Translations under genes and position numbers: made by a program
Notes under the pieces: model-generated
The model's database searches: none
What the model was told of the DNA's origin: nothing
What the model saw: the letters and a program-made list of their open reading frames with translations, nothing else
Shown: piece by piece, positions 18,035 to 27,287 of the stretch
Layout of the letters: each line of letters opens with the position of its first letter
Numbering within the stretch: position 1 is the stretch's first letter
Origin: DASXMT01 sp963755985
GTDB lineage: Bacteria; Actinomycetota; Acidimicrobiia; Acidimicrobiales; RAAP-2
DNA: 64,000 bases
Direction: 5' to 3'
Assembly (NCBI GenBank): GCA_963755985.1
Contig: CAVWLO010000003.1
Location: forward strand, 558,001-622,000

Positions 18035-19276
18035 ATGCAAGCACCCGATATCGACTTCAGCGACATCGATCTCACCGACTCCAAGAACTTCGTCGCTGGG
18101 GTTCCCCATGACTGGTTCGCCTTCTTGCGGCAGCACGCACCGGTGTGGTGGCACGAGGAGACTGCCGGACCCGGATTCTGGGCCGTCACCGGGTACGACG
18201 AGTGCACCACCGTCAACCGCGACTACGAGCATTTCTCGTCGAGCCGGAAGGCCACGTACATGTGGGAGATGGACGAAGACCTCCTGGCCCAGCAGCAGCT
18301 GATCATGTTGAACATGGATCCGCCGATGCACACCCGGTACCGCCGCCTGGTCAACAAGGGCTTCACCCCCAAGATGGTCAACCAGCTCCATGACCGGATC
18401 CACGCCGCGGCCGACGTCATCATCGACACGGTCATCGAGCAGGGCCAGGCCGATTTCGTCACCGACATCGCCGCCGAGCTGCCCTTGGTGGTCATTGCCG
18501 AGCTGCTCGGCGTTCCCAACGAGGACCGGCACAAGATGTTCGACTGGTCCAACCGCATGATCGGGAACGAGGACCCCGAGTACCAGCAGACGGCCGACAT
18601 CGCCCAGGTTGCGTCGATGGAGCTCTATGCCTATGCATCGCAGCTCTTTGCCCAAAAGCGCGCCAACCCCCACGACGACCTGATGAGCGTGCTCACCGGT
18701 GTCGAGATCGAAGGGGAAAAGCTCTCGGACTTCGAGCTGGAGCTGTTCTTCCTCCTCTTGACCGTGGCGGGGAACGAGACGACCCGCAACCTGATCTCAG
18801 GGGCCATGGCCACGTTCTTCGCCTACCCCGACCAGTGGGACCTGCTGGGCAACGACCGGTCCCTCCTGCCCTCGGCTACTGAGGAGATGCTGCGGTACGT
18901 GACACCGGTGATGAACTTCCGCCGCCAGGCGACGAGCCAGTTCGAGCTCGGTGGCCGGACCATCAAGGCCGACGACAAGGTGGTGTTCTTCCATGTCTCG
19001 GCCAATCGCGACGAGAAGGTGTTCGACGACCCCAACCGGTTCGACATTACCCGTGACCCCAACCCGCACATGGCCTTTGGCGCGGGCGGCCCCCACTTTT
19101 GCCTGGGGGCGAACCTCGCCCGGATGGAGATCCGGGTCATGTTCGAGCACCTGCTCGACCGCATGCCCGACATCCGCCTTGACGGCGAGGTCCAGCGACT
19201 CCAGTCCCAGTTCATCAACGGCGTGAAGCACATCCCGGTCGCCTTCACCCCCTCGGCTGCCCTCGTCACGGCCTGA
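18035..19276 (+). CDS. Cytochrome P450 (CYP125/CYP142-like)
   Basis: A 413-residue soluble bacterial P450. AGNETTR is the I-helix oxygen-binding motif, the E-x-x-R is EEMLR, and the heme loop FGAGGPHFCLG puts the ligand cysteine at about residue 356. The N-terminal IDFSDIDLTDSKNFVAG and PPMHTRYRRLV segments resemble the actinobacterial CYP125/142 group that oxidises sterol or terpenoid side chains; this substrate assignment is an inference. GGAGG lies 12 bases before the ATG. The TetR gene starts 1 base after its stop. Confidence 0.9.
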   Translation: MQAPDIDFSDIDLTDSKNFVAGVPHDWFAFLRQHAPVWWHEETAGPGFWAVTGYDECTTVNRDYEHFSSSRKATYMWEMDEDLLAQQQLIMLNMDPPMHTRYRRLVNKGFTPKMVNQLHDRIHAAADVIIDTVIEQGQADFVTDIAAELPLVVIAELLGVPNEDRHKMFDWSNRMIGNEDPEYQQTADIAQVASMELYAYASQLFAQKRANPHDDLMSVLTGVEIEGEKLSDFELELFFLLLTVAGNETTRNLISGAMATFFAYPDQWDLLGNDRSLLPSATEEMLRYVTPVMNFRRQATSQFELGGRTIKADDKVVFFHVSANRDEKVFDDPNRFDITRDPNPHMAFGAGGPHFCLGANLARMEIRVMFEHLLDRMPDIRLDGEVQRLQSQFINGVKHIPVAFTPSAALVTA

Positions 19277-19277
19277 G

Positions 19278-19895
19278 GTGGCGCCACGGACAACCGATGA
19301 CCTCAAAGAGGTCATCCGCGATTTCCGCCGTGATCAGGTCATCGACGTCGCCCGACGTCTGTTCGGAGAACGGGGCACCACCGAGGTGTCCATGGACGAG
19401 ATCGCGGCACAAGCCGGCGTCGCACGGTCGACGATCTACGTCTATTTCGCCAACCGGGACGAGCTGTTGCGGGCCTGCCTCAAGCGCATGCACGACCAGT
19501 TGCTCAAGGCCATCGCCGAATCGTGGGGGTCGAGTACCGATCCGATGGACCGGCTCCAGGTCCTCGTCGCCGGCGTGTTCGAACAGCTCGACGACAGCCC
19601 CGCCTTCCTCCGCCTGGCTCTGTCCACCCAGGAGAGCGCGTCACAGGACGGGGCGGCGGTGGGCTCGGAGCTGGCTCTGATCGGGCTGAACGTGGCCGGG
19701 TTGCTCGCCGAGGTCTTCGAGGAAGGTCTGGTCGCCGGCACGTTCCGGCCCATGGACTCGGACCGGGCCATCACCTTGATCGGTCAGCAGATCTACGGGG
19801 CCATGTCGGTGCGAGCAGCTGAGCTGCTTCCCCGGCCCCGGCACGAGGTCGCCGCCGAGGTCTGCGACTTCATCGTGCGCGGGCTCGGAAGCTGA
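19278..19895 (+). CDS. TetR/AcrR family transcriptional regulator
   Basis: A 205-residue protein. The N-terminal helix-turn-helix is at about 30-56 (MDEIAAQAGVARSTIYVYF) and a C-terminal ligand domain follows. The GTG start lies one base after the P450 stop codon, so the two are translationally coupled. With a perfect palindrome just before the P450 gene, the simplest model is repression of the P450 operon, relieved by its substrate or product. The ligand is unknown. Confidence 0.9.
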   Translation: MAPRTTDDLKEVIRDFRRDQVIDVARRLFGERGTTEVSMDEIAAQAGVARSTIYVYFANRDELLRACLKRMHDQLLKAIAESWGSSTDPMDRLQVLVAGVFEQLDDSPAFLRLALSTQESASQDGAAVGSELALIGLNVAGLLAEVFEEGLVAGTFRPMDSDRAITLIGQQIYGAMSVRAAELLPRPRHEVAAEVCDFIVRGLGS

Positions 19896-19919
19896 TGGTG
19901 CGCGGAGCTGGCTCGTGAG

Positions 19920-20981
19920 CTACTCGCGCCCCGGTGGGTCGACGCGCCCGTCGACCACCAGCCGTCCCCCGTCGAACCGCACCGGTGTGACCCCCCGCCG
20001 GACCGAATCGTCGGCGAGCTGGCGTTCCGGCCTCTCCACGGAGCCTGCCCCGGTCGCGGCTCCGGCCGCCGCCGTTGCCCGAGCCGTGGCTCCGGCCGTG
20101 GCCGTCGTTCCGGGCAGGCCAGCGACGGCCCGGGCGGTGGCGGCATCGGCACGTCGGTCCGACCGGGCTGCCTCGCGGACGTCGGCTCGCATCCACTGAA
20201 TGACCACGATCCCCATGGCCAGGAAGGTGAAGATCTCCCCGAGGATCCAGAGTATGGACCCACCGGCGTGGGTGTCGGACAGTGAGTGGAACAGGGGAGC
20301 GATCGACACGTTGGTCTGGGTCAGCCCCAGCCCGAGGATTGTGCCGACGGGAATATCGACGGCGAGAAAACCCAACTTCATGGGGTAGGACAGTCGCCAA
20401 CGAGACGGGTCGATGCCGACGACGAGCCACCAGTAAAGACAGCCGGCGATGAGAAAATGCAGATGGGTCAGATCGTGCAGCAAGGGGTGCTCGAGAGAGA
20501 ACTGGTAGAAGGGCGTCAGGAAGTAGGCGACCATCGTCGCCGAGAAGACGACCAGGACGAAGACGGGGTTGGTGATCGCCTCGACGATCGGGTTGTGCAG
20601 CACTTTGAGGACCCGCTGTTGGGTGCTCCGATCGCCGGCCTGCAAGAGAAGGGTCACTGGCGCTCCCAGCGCCAACAGTATGGGGGCCACGTTCATGAGG
20701 AGCAGGTGCTGGATCACGTGGATGCTGAACACGCTGTCGTCGTAGGAGGCCAGCCCCGACTGCACGGCGATCACGATGGTGACGATGCCGGCCACGAACG
20801 AGGTAGTCCGCCAGGGAGACCATCGCCGGCCCCGGACCGCCAGGCGGCGGGCGAACACCACGTACCCGAGGGCAAAGGCGCCCTCGATGGCCAACGAGAC
20901 CAAGCTCAGCCAGTCCGTCTGCCACCCGGTCAGGACCGAATGCAGCTGGACGGGCGGAGAGATGGCGTCGGCGACGAGCAT
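19920..20981 (-). CDS. Cytochrome c oxidase assembly protein (CtaG/Caa3 type)
   Basis: A 353-residue membrane protein with about seven hydrophobic helices. SIHVIQHLLLMNVAPILLALGAP and LHDLTHLHFLIAGCLYWW contain the conserved histidines of the Caa3_CtaG family, which helps build the copper centre of cytochrome oxidase in Gram-positive bacteria. The last 80 residues are an Ala/Arg-rich cytosolic tail beyond the usual domain. It stands alone between the TetR gene (convergent) and an SDR gene (divergent); no oxidase subunit genes are in the window. Confidence 0.86.
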   Translation of the reverse strand: MLVADAISPPVQLHSVLTGWQTDWLSLVSLAIEGAFALGYVVFARRLAVRGRRWSPWRTTSFVAGIVTIVIAVQSGLASYDDSVFSIHVIQHLLLMNVAPILLALGAPVTLLLQAGDRSTQQRVLKVLHNPIVEAITNPVFVLVVFSATMVAYFLTPFYQFSLEHPLLHDLTHLHFLIAGCLYWWLVVGIDPSRWRLSYPMKLGFLAVDIPVGTILGLGLTQTNVSIAPLFHSLSDTHAGGSILWILGEIFTFLAMGIVVIQWMRADVREAARSDRRADAATARAVAGLPGTTATAGATARATAAAGAATGAGSVERPERQLADDSVRRGVTPVRFDGGRLVVDGRVDPPGRE

Positions 20982-21244
20982 GAGCGGTCCAGTATCCCAG
21001 GCAGACTCGTCGCGGTCACGTTGCCGGCCATCGACGCTCCATGGTGCCGGTTTGTGTACTCAAGAGCGGGCGACGGAGCGGGTCGAGCGGGCTGTGCGCG
21101 GCGGCTCACGGCGCACCGGCCAGATCGGGGCCACGGCGTCCGAGCCGATCTGTGTCTCGGGCCGGACATTAACCTGCGACTCGGCGGCGAACATGCGAGC
21201 CCCAGGCGGAACCGCTCCGCTGCAGGCGACTACCAGGAGGAACG

Positions 21245-22168
21245 GTGCAACACGACGAAACCACCACCGCGGGCGAGGTCATGGCCGACGTGGACCTGTC
21301 CGGGCGCACCGCCATCGTCACCGGGGCGTCGACCGGCATCGGGCTCGAGACGGCAGCCAACCTGGCCGCGGCCGGGGCCACGGTCATCGCCGGGGTGCGC
21401 AACCCCGAGAAGGGTAGGGCCACGGTGGCCACGCTGACCGAACGTGTGGACGGGTCCAAGGTCGAGTTCGGGGTGATCGACCTGACCTCATTCGCCACCA
21501 TCCGGGCCTTTGCCGAGGGGTTCTTGGCCGGCGGCGAGCCGCTCCACCTGCTCATCAACAATGCCGGCGTCATGAACACGCCCTTCGAGCACACGGTCGA
21601 CGGCTACGAGCTGCAGTTCGGCACCAACCATCTCGGCCACTTCCTGTTGACCAACTTGCTCGTCCCCGCTCTGATCGCCGGGGCCCCGTCTCGGGTCGTC
21701 AACCTCTCGTCCGGAGGTCACCGCAGCTCGGACATCTTGTGGGACGATCCCAACTTCGAGCATCAGCCCTACGACAAGATGACGGCCTACGGGCAGTCGA
21801 AGACGGCGAACATCCTGTTCTCGGTCGAGCTCGACCGGCGCCTGGCCGATCGGGACGTGCATGCCAATGCCGTCCACCCCGGCCGCATCAACACCGAGCT
21901 TGCCCGCTACATGGACCACGATGACTACGAGCGCCTGATGGCTCGGCTGAAGGATTCCGGCCGCGTCATGCCCCCGGCCAAGACGATCGAAGCCGGGGCG
22001 GCCACGTCGTTGTGGGCGGCCACGGCCCCGGAGCTGGCCGAACGGGGTGGCCTGTACCTGGAGGACTGCCACGTGAGCGAGGCCCTCCCGTACGCCACCG
22101 ACGTCGAGGCGGCGAAGCGCCTCTGGGCCCTCTCCGAGGAGTTCGTCGGGCAGTCCTTCTCGCCCTGA
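21245..22168 (+). CDS. Short-chain dehydrogenase (retinol dehydrogenase-like)
   Basis: A 307-residue SDR. It has TGASTGIG, the NNAG strand as INNAGVM, GTNHLGHFLLT, and a Y-G-Q-S-K active site, which together match the RDH/WWOX-like SDR branch. GGAGG lies 7 bases before the GTG at 21245, which fixes the start. The protein is divergent from CtaG. Its stop codon is part of a 41-42-bp tandem duplication. Confidence 0.86.
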   Translation: MQHDETTTAGEVMADVDLSGRTAIVTGASTGIGLETAANLAAAGATVIAGVRNPEKGRATVATLTERVDGSKVEFGVIDLTSFATIRAFAEGFLAGGEPLHLLINNAGVMNTPFEHTVDGYELQFGTNHLGHFLLTNLLVPALIAGAPSRVVNLSSGGHRSSDILWDDPNFEHQPYDKMTAYGQSKTANILFSVELDRRLADRDVHANAVHPGRINTELARYMDHDDYERLMARLKDSGRVMPPAKTIEAGAATSLWAATAPELAERGGLYLEDCHVSEALPYATDVEAAKRLWALSEEFVGQSFSP

Positions 22169-22235
22169 GCCCGGTGCCCCGGCTCGACCGGGCGGTCCTT
22201 CTCGCCTGAGCCCGGCCCCCTGCCCGACCGGGGAG
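22153..22235. repeat. 41-42-bp tandem duplication carrying the stop codon
   Basis: The units begin GTCCTTCTCGCC at 22153 and 22195. The TGA that ends the SDR at 22166 recurs at 22207, 41 bases later and in a different frame. One base is lost in the second copy. Confidence 0.8.
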
Positions 22236-22357
22236 TGGCCGACTCGCGCCGATCCTGGCTGAACGGCCCATCCCCTCGGGAACCGGCTCTTGGGGCGTCA
22301 CAGGCACGCCCTCACCCCCGACGGGGCTACCGTGACGCCCGACGAAGGGTACGGACC

Positions 22358-23125
22358 GTGAGCGAATTGTTCTCGATTGCTGGCAAGACGGCTCTGATCA
22401 CGGGTGGATCGAGGGGGATCGGCCGCATGATCGCCGCCGGTTTCGTCGAGGCCGGGGCTCGGGTGTACATCAACTCGCGCAAGGCCGACGTGTGCGCCTC
22501 GACCGCCGCCGCACTGAGCGAGCTGGGTGAGTGCGTGGCCCTGCCCACCGACCTCAGCACGGAATCGGGGTGCCGACGCCTGGCCGACGCCCTGAGCGAG
22601 CTCGAGCCGACTCTCGACATCCTGGTCAACAACGCGGGGGCCAACTGGTTCGCGCCCATAGCCACCCACGACGACGCGGCCTGGGACAAGGTCCTTGCCG
22701 TCAACCTGAAGGGGGTCTTCCACCTCACTCGTTTCGTGCTCCCCCTGCTCCAGGCGGCGGCCACCGACGACGACCCGGCGCGCATCATCAACGTGGGGTC
22801 GGTCTCCGGGCTCAAGCCGGACCACTACGACACCTACGCCTACGGAGCGTCCAAGGCCGGGGTGCACCTGCTGACCCGCCACCTGGCCCGTGAACTGGCC
22901 CCTCGCATCACCGTGAACGCCATCGCCCCTGGTCCTTTCCCTACCGACATGATCTCGGGCGACTCCTTTGCCGACGAGCTGCTTGCCTCCACCGCGATGC
23001 GCCGGTGGGGCCGTCAGGACGACGCGGCAGGCGCGGCCATCTTTCTGGCGTCCCGAGCCGGCTCGTTCGTCACCGGCGCCATCCTGGCCCTCGACGGCGG
23101 GATGTACTCGGTCGGCTCCTACTGA
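22358..23125 (+). CDS. Short-chain dehydrogenase/reductase
   Basis: A 255-residue classical SDR. It has TGGSRGIG near residue 14, VNNAGANWF, an N-V-G-S-V-S-G active-site serine strand, Y-G-A-S-K, and the C-terminal VTGAILALDGG of glucose/3-oxoacyl reductase-type enzymes. GTG 22358 is chosen because homology starts at MSELFSIAGKTALITGG; the open frame upstream has none. It lies between another SDR and an amidohydrolase on the same strand, within the catabolic block. Confidence 0.86.
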   Translation: MSELFSIAGKTALITGGSRGIGRMIAAGFVEAGARVYINSRKADVCASTAAALSELGECVALPTDLSTESGCRRLADALSELEPTLDILVNNAGANWFAPIATHDDAAWDKVLAVNLKGVFHLTRFVLPLLQAAATDDDPARIINVGSVSGLKPDHYDTYAYGASKAGVHLLTRHLARELAPRITVNAIAPGPFPTDMISGDSFADELLASTAMRRWGRQDDAAGAAIFLASRAGSFVTGAILALDGGMYSVGSY

Positions 23126-23164
23126 GTCGATCTTTTTGAGTCGATCTTCCTGAGTCGATCTTCG
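23123..23164. repeat. 14-bp tandem repeat starting at a stop codon
   Basis: Three units (TGAGTCGATCTTTT, TGAGTCGATCTTCC, TGAGTCGATCTTCG) follow head to tail. The TGA of the first unit is the SDR stop codon. Because 14 is not a multiple of three, the later TGAs fall in the other frames. Confidence 0.9.
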
Positions 23165-23339
23165 GATCTCGTTGAGACGACAGCCCGATCTAACCGAGTC
23201 GTGAGGGATGCCGTGAACAGGGCTTCGACCGGTGTGCCGCAACCACCACCTGCCAACCGATCGTTAGAAGTATCGTTGGGCTCACGGGGCTCTCCGCGTG
23301 CCGCGGCCGTGGGCGGCCTGCAGCGAAGGAGGAAGTCTG

Positions 23340-24521
23340 ATGGATCTCCCGTATCGGATGTACGACGCCGACAACCACCTCTATGAGACCGAGGATGCCT
23401 TCACCCGGCACCTGCCCGCCCATCGCCGGCGGGACCTGTACTGGGTGAAGGACGAGCGGGGGCACAGCCACATCATCATGGGCGGCCACGTGTGGGACTA
23501 CGTGCCCAACCCGACGTTCGACCCGATCTCGGTGGCCGGGGCCCTCACCGACATGTTCTCGGGCGAGAAGTCGAAGGCCGACGTGATCACCGATGGCTAC
23601 AGGGTGGTCGAGCCGTTGGCCCTACACCCCGAGTATCAGGAGCGGGACAAACGCCTTGCCCAGCTCGACGTGCAGAACATCCAGGGTTGCCTGCTGTTTC
23701 CCACCCTGGCCTCGGGGATCGAGGAGCGGGTCCGCGAGGACATCCCGCTGATGATCGACATTCTGTGGGCCTTCAACCGCTGGCTCCAAGAGGAGTGGAC
23801 CTTCAACACCGATGACCGGATGTTCGCGGCCCCCATCTTCTCCCTAGCCGATGTCGACGAGGCGCTGGCCATGCTGGACTGGGCCATCGAGCGGGACTGC
23901 CGGGTGATCGACGTGCGGTCCGCACCGGTGCTGACGGCCGCCGGGTTCACCTCGCCGGGCAAGCCCGAGTTCGACCCGTTCTGGTCGAGGTGCGAAGAGG
24001 CCGGCGTGCTGGTGGGCGTCCACGCCGGGCCGGTGAGCTACACCAAGTACACCGGTGACTGGACGGGCAACTTCGAATATCACGCCTTCTCCCGGTCGGC
24101 CTTCGAGCACATCGCCCTCCACGGGCGGGCCATCTCGGACTTCTTCACCGCCATGGTCTGCGACGGGGCCCTGAGCCGGCATCCGAACCTGAAGGTGGTG
24201 TCGGTCGAGAACGGCGGCGACTGGATCCCGTCGCTGGTGGACAAGATGAAGATCTACTACCACCGGTACCCCGGTTCGTTCCCCGAGGACCCGATCGAGG
24301 CCTTCGAGCGATGCGTGTGGGTGAGCCCGTTCTGGGAGGACGACATCATCCACATTGCCCGTTACGTGCCCATCGAGCGGATCCTGGCCGGTTCGGACTA
24401 TCCGCACGCCGAGGGCCTTTCGGAGCCGACAGACTTCCTGAAGGCGCTGACCGATTTCAATGCGGCGGATACACGGCTGATCATGCGGGACAACCTGCGC
24501 CGACTGCTCGGTCACGGGTGA
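23340..24521 (+). CDS. Amidohydrolase family protein (metal-dependent TIM-barrel hydrolase)
   Basis: A 393-residue protein of the ACMSD/LigW-like amidohydrolase_2 group. DADNHLYE near residue 8 gives the first metal ligands, GVHAG the barrel histidine, and LAGSDYPHAEG the aspartate and histidine near the C-terminus. AAGGAGGAAG lies before ATG 23340. Related proteins in mycobacteria sit in lipid and steroid clusters; its neighbours here (SDRs, P450, enoyl-CoA hydratase) fit that. The substrate is unknown, with decarboxylation or ring hydrolysis both possible. Confidence 0.86.
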   Translation: MDLPYRMYDADNHLYETEDAFTRHLPAHRRRDLYWVKDERGHSHIIMGGHVWDYVPNPTFDPISVAGALTDMFSGEKSKADVITDGYRVVEPLALHPEYQERDKRLAQLDVQNIQGCLLFPTLASGIEERVREDIPLMIDILWAFNRWLQEEWTFNTDDRMFAAPIFSLADVDEALAMLDWAIERDCRVIDVRSAPVLTAAGFTSPGKPEFDPFWSRCEEAGVLVGVHAGPVSYTKYTGDWTGNFEYHAFSRSAFEHIALHGRAISDFFTAMVCDGALSRHPNLKVVSVENGGDWIPSLVDKMKIYYHRYPGSFPEDPIEAFERCVWVSPFWEDDIIHIARYVPIERILAGSDYPHAEGLSEPTDFLKALTDFNAADTRLIMRDNLRRLLGHG

Positions 24522-24525
24522 GCGA

Positions 24526-24583
24526 ATCAGGTGGCGACCATCAGGTGGCGACCGGCACGGAGGCGGCCGGCACGGAGGCGGCC
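24526..24583. repeat. Paired short tandem repeats after the amidohydrolase stop
   Basis: A 14-bp unit ATCAGGTGGCGACC is repeated exactly at 24526 and 24540. A 15-bp unit GGCACGGAGGCGGCC follows at 24554 and 24569. A looser pair of AATGGCGACT units follows to about 24645. The array begins four bases after the TGA. Confidence 0.85.
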
Positions 24584-24828
24584 GGGCGATCGGCCACCGG
24601 GTCAAATGGCGACTGAACTTGAGCAATGGCGACTAAATCGGTGGCGACGGGCACAACGATGTAGCAAGGGAGGCCATCAGCGGGCTAGCGGCAGGCCCAC
24701 TCAGAGCGCTCGGCGCGCCACAGGCACCACCGGGCGAACTTTGACACCGACTGGACGCTGTGGTTCGTTGAGGCGTGGAAACCCGCCGCTGATACCTTCG
24801 GCGGCTGGACGTGAAAGAGGAGCAACCA

Positions 24829-25746
24829 ATGCCGGACTACAAGTTCGTGACGTACGAAGAGCTCGACGGGGGGAAGATCGCCAGGATCCTCCTCAATCGT
24901 CCCGAGACCCGCAACGCCCAGAACCGCGGGTTGCTGGTCGAACTGAACGACGCCTTCTTGGAAGCAGAGAAGGACGACAACGTCCGGGTGGTGATCCTCG
25001 GCGGCATGGGCCCCATGTTCTCCTCGGGCCACGATCTCGGATCCAAGCAGGCCATGGCCGAGTACGGCCCGGGGCCCGACCAGCACATCACGGCACGCAC
25101 CAACGGGGGCACCCGAGAAGGCGCCGAGAAGCGGATGCTGCAGGAATGGCACTACTTCTACCAGAACACCCTTCGCTGGCGGAACCTCAGGAAGATCACC
25201 GTGGCCCAGGTCCACGGGACGGTCTACGCCGCCGGGCTGATGCTCATGTGGGCGTGTGACCTCATCACTGCGGCCGACAGCGTGAAGTTCGCCGACCCGG
25301 TTGGCGTCCGCCTGGGCATGTGCGGGATGGAGTACTTCGCCCACCCCTGGGAGTTCGGCCCCCGTCGGGCCAAAGAGCTCATGCTCACCGGCGACTCGAT
25401 CACCGTCGAAGAGGCGCACCAGATCGGCATGGTCTCAAAGATCTTTCCCGAGGACGAGCTGGCCGACCGCACGCTCGAGTACGCCCGCCGGATCGCCGAG
25501 CGCCCCACGGTGACCTCGCTGCTCATCAAGGAGTCGGTGAACCAGTCGGTCGACAACATGGGCTTCCAGAACGCCCTCCAGGCCTGCTTCACCCTCCACC
25601 AGCTGAACCACTCACACTGGGCCGAGGTCAACGACGACGGCTACCCGGCCGGAAAGCCCGAGCAGGGCGTCCCTGACTGGAAGACCGCCCCGCCGGTCGT
25701 GCCCGCGGTGAAGAACCTGGTCCGGGCCCCCGACCCGGTGCGCTGA
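24829..25746 (+). CDS. Enoyl-CoA hydratase/isomerase family protein
   Basis: A 305-residue crotonase-fold enzyme. LNRPETRNAQNRG, the oxyanion-hole loop SSGHDLGS near residue 70, and VHGTVYAAGLMLMWACDL near 130 are typical. The extra stretch between the two oxyanion segments and the 300-residue length match actinobacterial enoyl-CoA hydratases rather than the 260-residue form. AGAGGAG precedes ATG 24829; a GTG 18 bases earlier is less likely. It probably hydrates an enoyl-CoA made in the local degradation pathway. Confidence 0.88.
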   Translation: MPDYKFVTYEELDGGKIARILLNRPETRNAQNRGLLVELNDAFLEAEKDDNVRVVILGGMGPMFSSGHDLGSKQAMAEYGPGPDQHITARTNGGTREGAEKRMLQEWHYFYQNTLRWRNLRKITVAQVHGTVYAAGLMLMWACDLITAADSVKFADPVGVRLGMCGMEYFAHPWEFGPRRAKELMLTGDSITVEEAHQIGMVSKIFPEDELADRTLEYARRIAERPTVTSLLIKESVNQSVDNMGFQNALQACFTLHQLNHSHWAEVNDDGYPAGKPEQGVPDWKTAPPVVPAVKNLVRAPDPVR

Positions 25747-25771
25747 CCGGGCCGACCGGGCCGACCGGGAG
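25744..25771. repeat. 9-bp tandem repeat on the enoyl-CoA hydratase stop codon
   Basis: Three units of (T/C)GACCGGGC follow one another; the first begins with the TGA stop codon. Confidence 0.65.
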
Positions 25772-25923
25772 GGCGGTCCCGGTTGACCAATTGGTTGGCT
25801 GACTAGGGCTGATTGGTTCAGGGCAGCTATCCGGGGCCCTTGGGTTCCCTCGGCCGCCTCACCCAGTGGTCGATCGGCCACCGCATCGTCTTTGCACGCG
25901 GTTCGGTTTGCCCGCCGGGCGGC

Positions 25924-25929
25924 TAGTAT
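25924..25929 (+). promoter_or_regulatory. Candidate -10 element for the small RNA
   Basis: TAGTAT fits an actinobacterial -10 box and lies just upstream of a run of strong hairpins. The -35 is unclear; GTTCGG lies about 17 bases upstream. Confidence 0.35.
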
Positions 25930-26220
25930 GGACGGTGCCTCGTTTGCCAGTCACAACACGGGGATTGACGAAGCCCTCCGACCTCCATCGCTGGGCTTCG
26001 TCGTACCTATCTTTGCCTGCATCGCTGGTTCCGGACGGGGATGCTCGGTAGGGCTACCCCCAAGTCCGATTGGAAGCTGGTCGCGCTGGATCAGAGTCGG
26101 TTATCGCTCGTAGTGTTTCACGCGCCTTGAGCGCGGGTAGTTGCGTTCCGTGGCTTGTTCTGGAGCCATGCACATGACCCGATGAAGTCCCCCGCAAACT
26201 TCGCCACGCGGGGGACTTTC
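25930..26220 (+). ncRNA. Candidate structured small RNA of unknown class
   Basis: No frame here codes for a recognisable protein, yet the stretch is full of strong inverted repeats. There is a perfect 10-bp stem at 25967-25976/25993-26002 (GACGAAGCCC), a 5-bp stem at 26019-26023/26040-26044, CGCGC/GCGCG at 26121-26135, TGGCT/AGCCA at 26151-26168, and an 11-bp terminal stem at 26185-26218. A -10-like TAGTAT sits at its left edge. A transcript of about 285 nt is the right size for a 6S-like or Ms1-like RNA, but I cannot match it to a known family. It could instead be a long leader. Confidence 0.5.
26185..26218 (+). terminator. Strong stem-loop terminator
   Basis: AAGTCCCCCGC pairs perfectly over 11 bases with GCGGGGGACTT across a 12-base loop, followed by TC-rich sequence. 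It is the strongest terminator-like structure in the window and closes the candidate small RNA. Confidence 0.75.
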
Positions 26221-26416
26221 ATCGCGTTGGGAACCAAACCCGGACCGGTCGCGGGCCTGTTCCGCGTACGGATCACGGGGATATCGTCACCCTACGTGTG
26301 GTCATCACCCTGCGTGTTTGGGTCCAGACTGAAAGCAGTTGACAAGCCTGGTTGGAGTGTCTAGACATGGCGACAACGTCGTGCAGATTTCGGTGCCTAC
26401 CTTGAGGGGGTCTGTG

Positions 26417-27259
26417 ATGGTCAAGGCTATCCGTGTCGTGTCGGCTCTTATCCTGGCTGCGTCGGGCGCGGTCGTGGGGCTTCTTGGTTTCGGGGCCACT
26501 GCTGCGCAGGCGTATCCGGCCACCTACACGTGCTCGGGCGGAACCATCCCGTCCGGTACGTATGGCTCGGTCACCGTGACGGGAACGTGCTACGTGCCCA
26601 GCGGTGCGGTGTCCATCCACGGGAACCTCACGCTTGCTCCGGGTTCCTTGCTCGACGCCGTGTCCCCGGCGCCACCGGCCCAGACCGGCAGTGAGCTGCC
26701 CGGTGACGTGTATGTGACCGGGAACGTCAGCGTGGGGTCGGGTGCCGTGCTGGGTCTCGGCTGCGCCCCGTCGATCTGTACCGACAGCACCAACGACAGC
26801 GTCGGCGGCAACATCTTGGCCAACCAGGCGCTGGCCGTCATCGTTCACGGCGTGACCATTGGCGGCAGCGCCGTGGTGACCGGCGGCGGCGGCGGCGTGA
26901 CCTGCGACCCGCCCCCGCTCTTCGAAACGGACCCCCAGCTCGCCGGCACTCCCGCCTACGGTGACTTCGAGAACAACGTGATCAAGGGGAACCTGACGGT
27001 CACGGGCCTCCAGTCCTGCTGGTTCGGTGCCCTCCGCGACCAGATCGGCGGTTCGTTCACCTACAACAACAACACCTTTGCCGATCCGGACGCCAGCGAG
27101 AACCTGAGCAGCACGATCGCCGGCAACCTGATCTGCTTGAACAACGTGCCCGCTGTCCAGCGTGGCGACGCCGGTCCGCCGCAGGTGACGCCGCCCAACG
27201 TGGTTCGAGGTGCAGCACTCGGGGAGTGCGCGTCTCCGGATATCTCAGTGAGGCCCTGA
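26417..27259 (+). CDS. Secreted protein of unknown function, repeat-rich
   Basis: A 280-residue protein. The first 35 residues form a clear Sec signal (basic MVKAIR, hydrophobic core, cleavage after A-A-Q-A). The mature part is Gly, Val, Thr and Asn rich, with repeated GN(L/V)(T/S)(L/V) turns such as HGNLTLAPGS, TGNVSVGSGA and KGNLTVTG, which suggests a solenoid of beta-strands. At least six cysteines may form disulfides. TTGAGGGGG precedes the ATG at 26417. I cannot name the family or function; an exported surface or adhesive role is a guess. Confidence 0.7.
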   Translation: MVKAIRVVSALILAASGAVVGLLGFGATAAQAYPATYTCSGGTIPSGTYGSVTVTGTCYVPSGAVSIHGNLTLAPGSLLDAVSPAPPAQTGSELPGDVYVTGNVSVGSGAVLGLGCAPSICTDSTNDSVGGNILANQALAVIVHGVTIGGSAVVTGGGGGVTCDPPPLFETDPQLAGTPAYGDFENNVIKGNLTVTGLQSCWFGALRDQIGGSFTYNNNTFADPDASENLSSTIAGNLICLNNVPAVQRGDAGPPQVTPPNVVRGAALGECASPDISVRP

Positions 27260-27267
27260 CTCCGCCG

Positions 27268-27287
27268 GCCGCCGGCTGGCCGGCGGC
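27268..27287 (+). terminator. GC-rich hairpin after the secreted protein gene
   Basis: GCCGCCGGC-TG-GCCGGCGGC is a perfect 9-bp inverted repeat 9 bases after the stop codon. It has no T-tract, so it may be a weak intrinsic terminator or an mRNA 3' stabiliser. Confidence 0.5.

Noticed and set aside
26184..26416. Cyclic-di-nucleotide riboswitch controlling the secreted protein
   Set aside because: The terminator-like stem and secreted product fit the idea, but I could not find the conserved core bases of the known classes.
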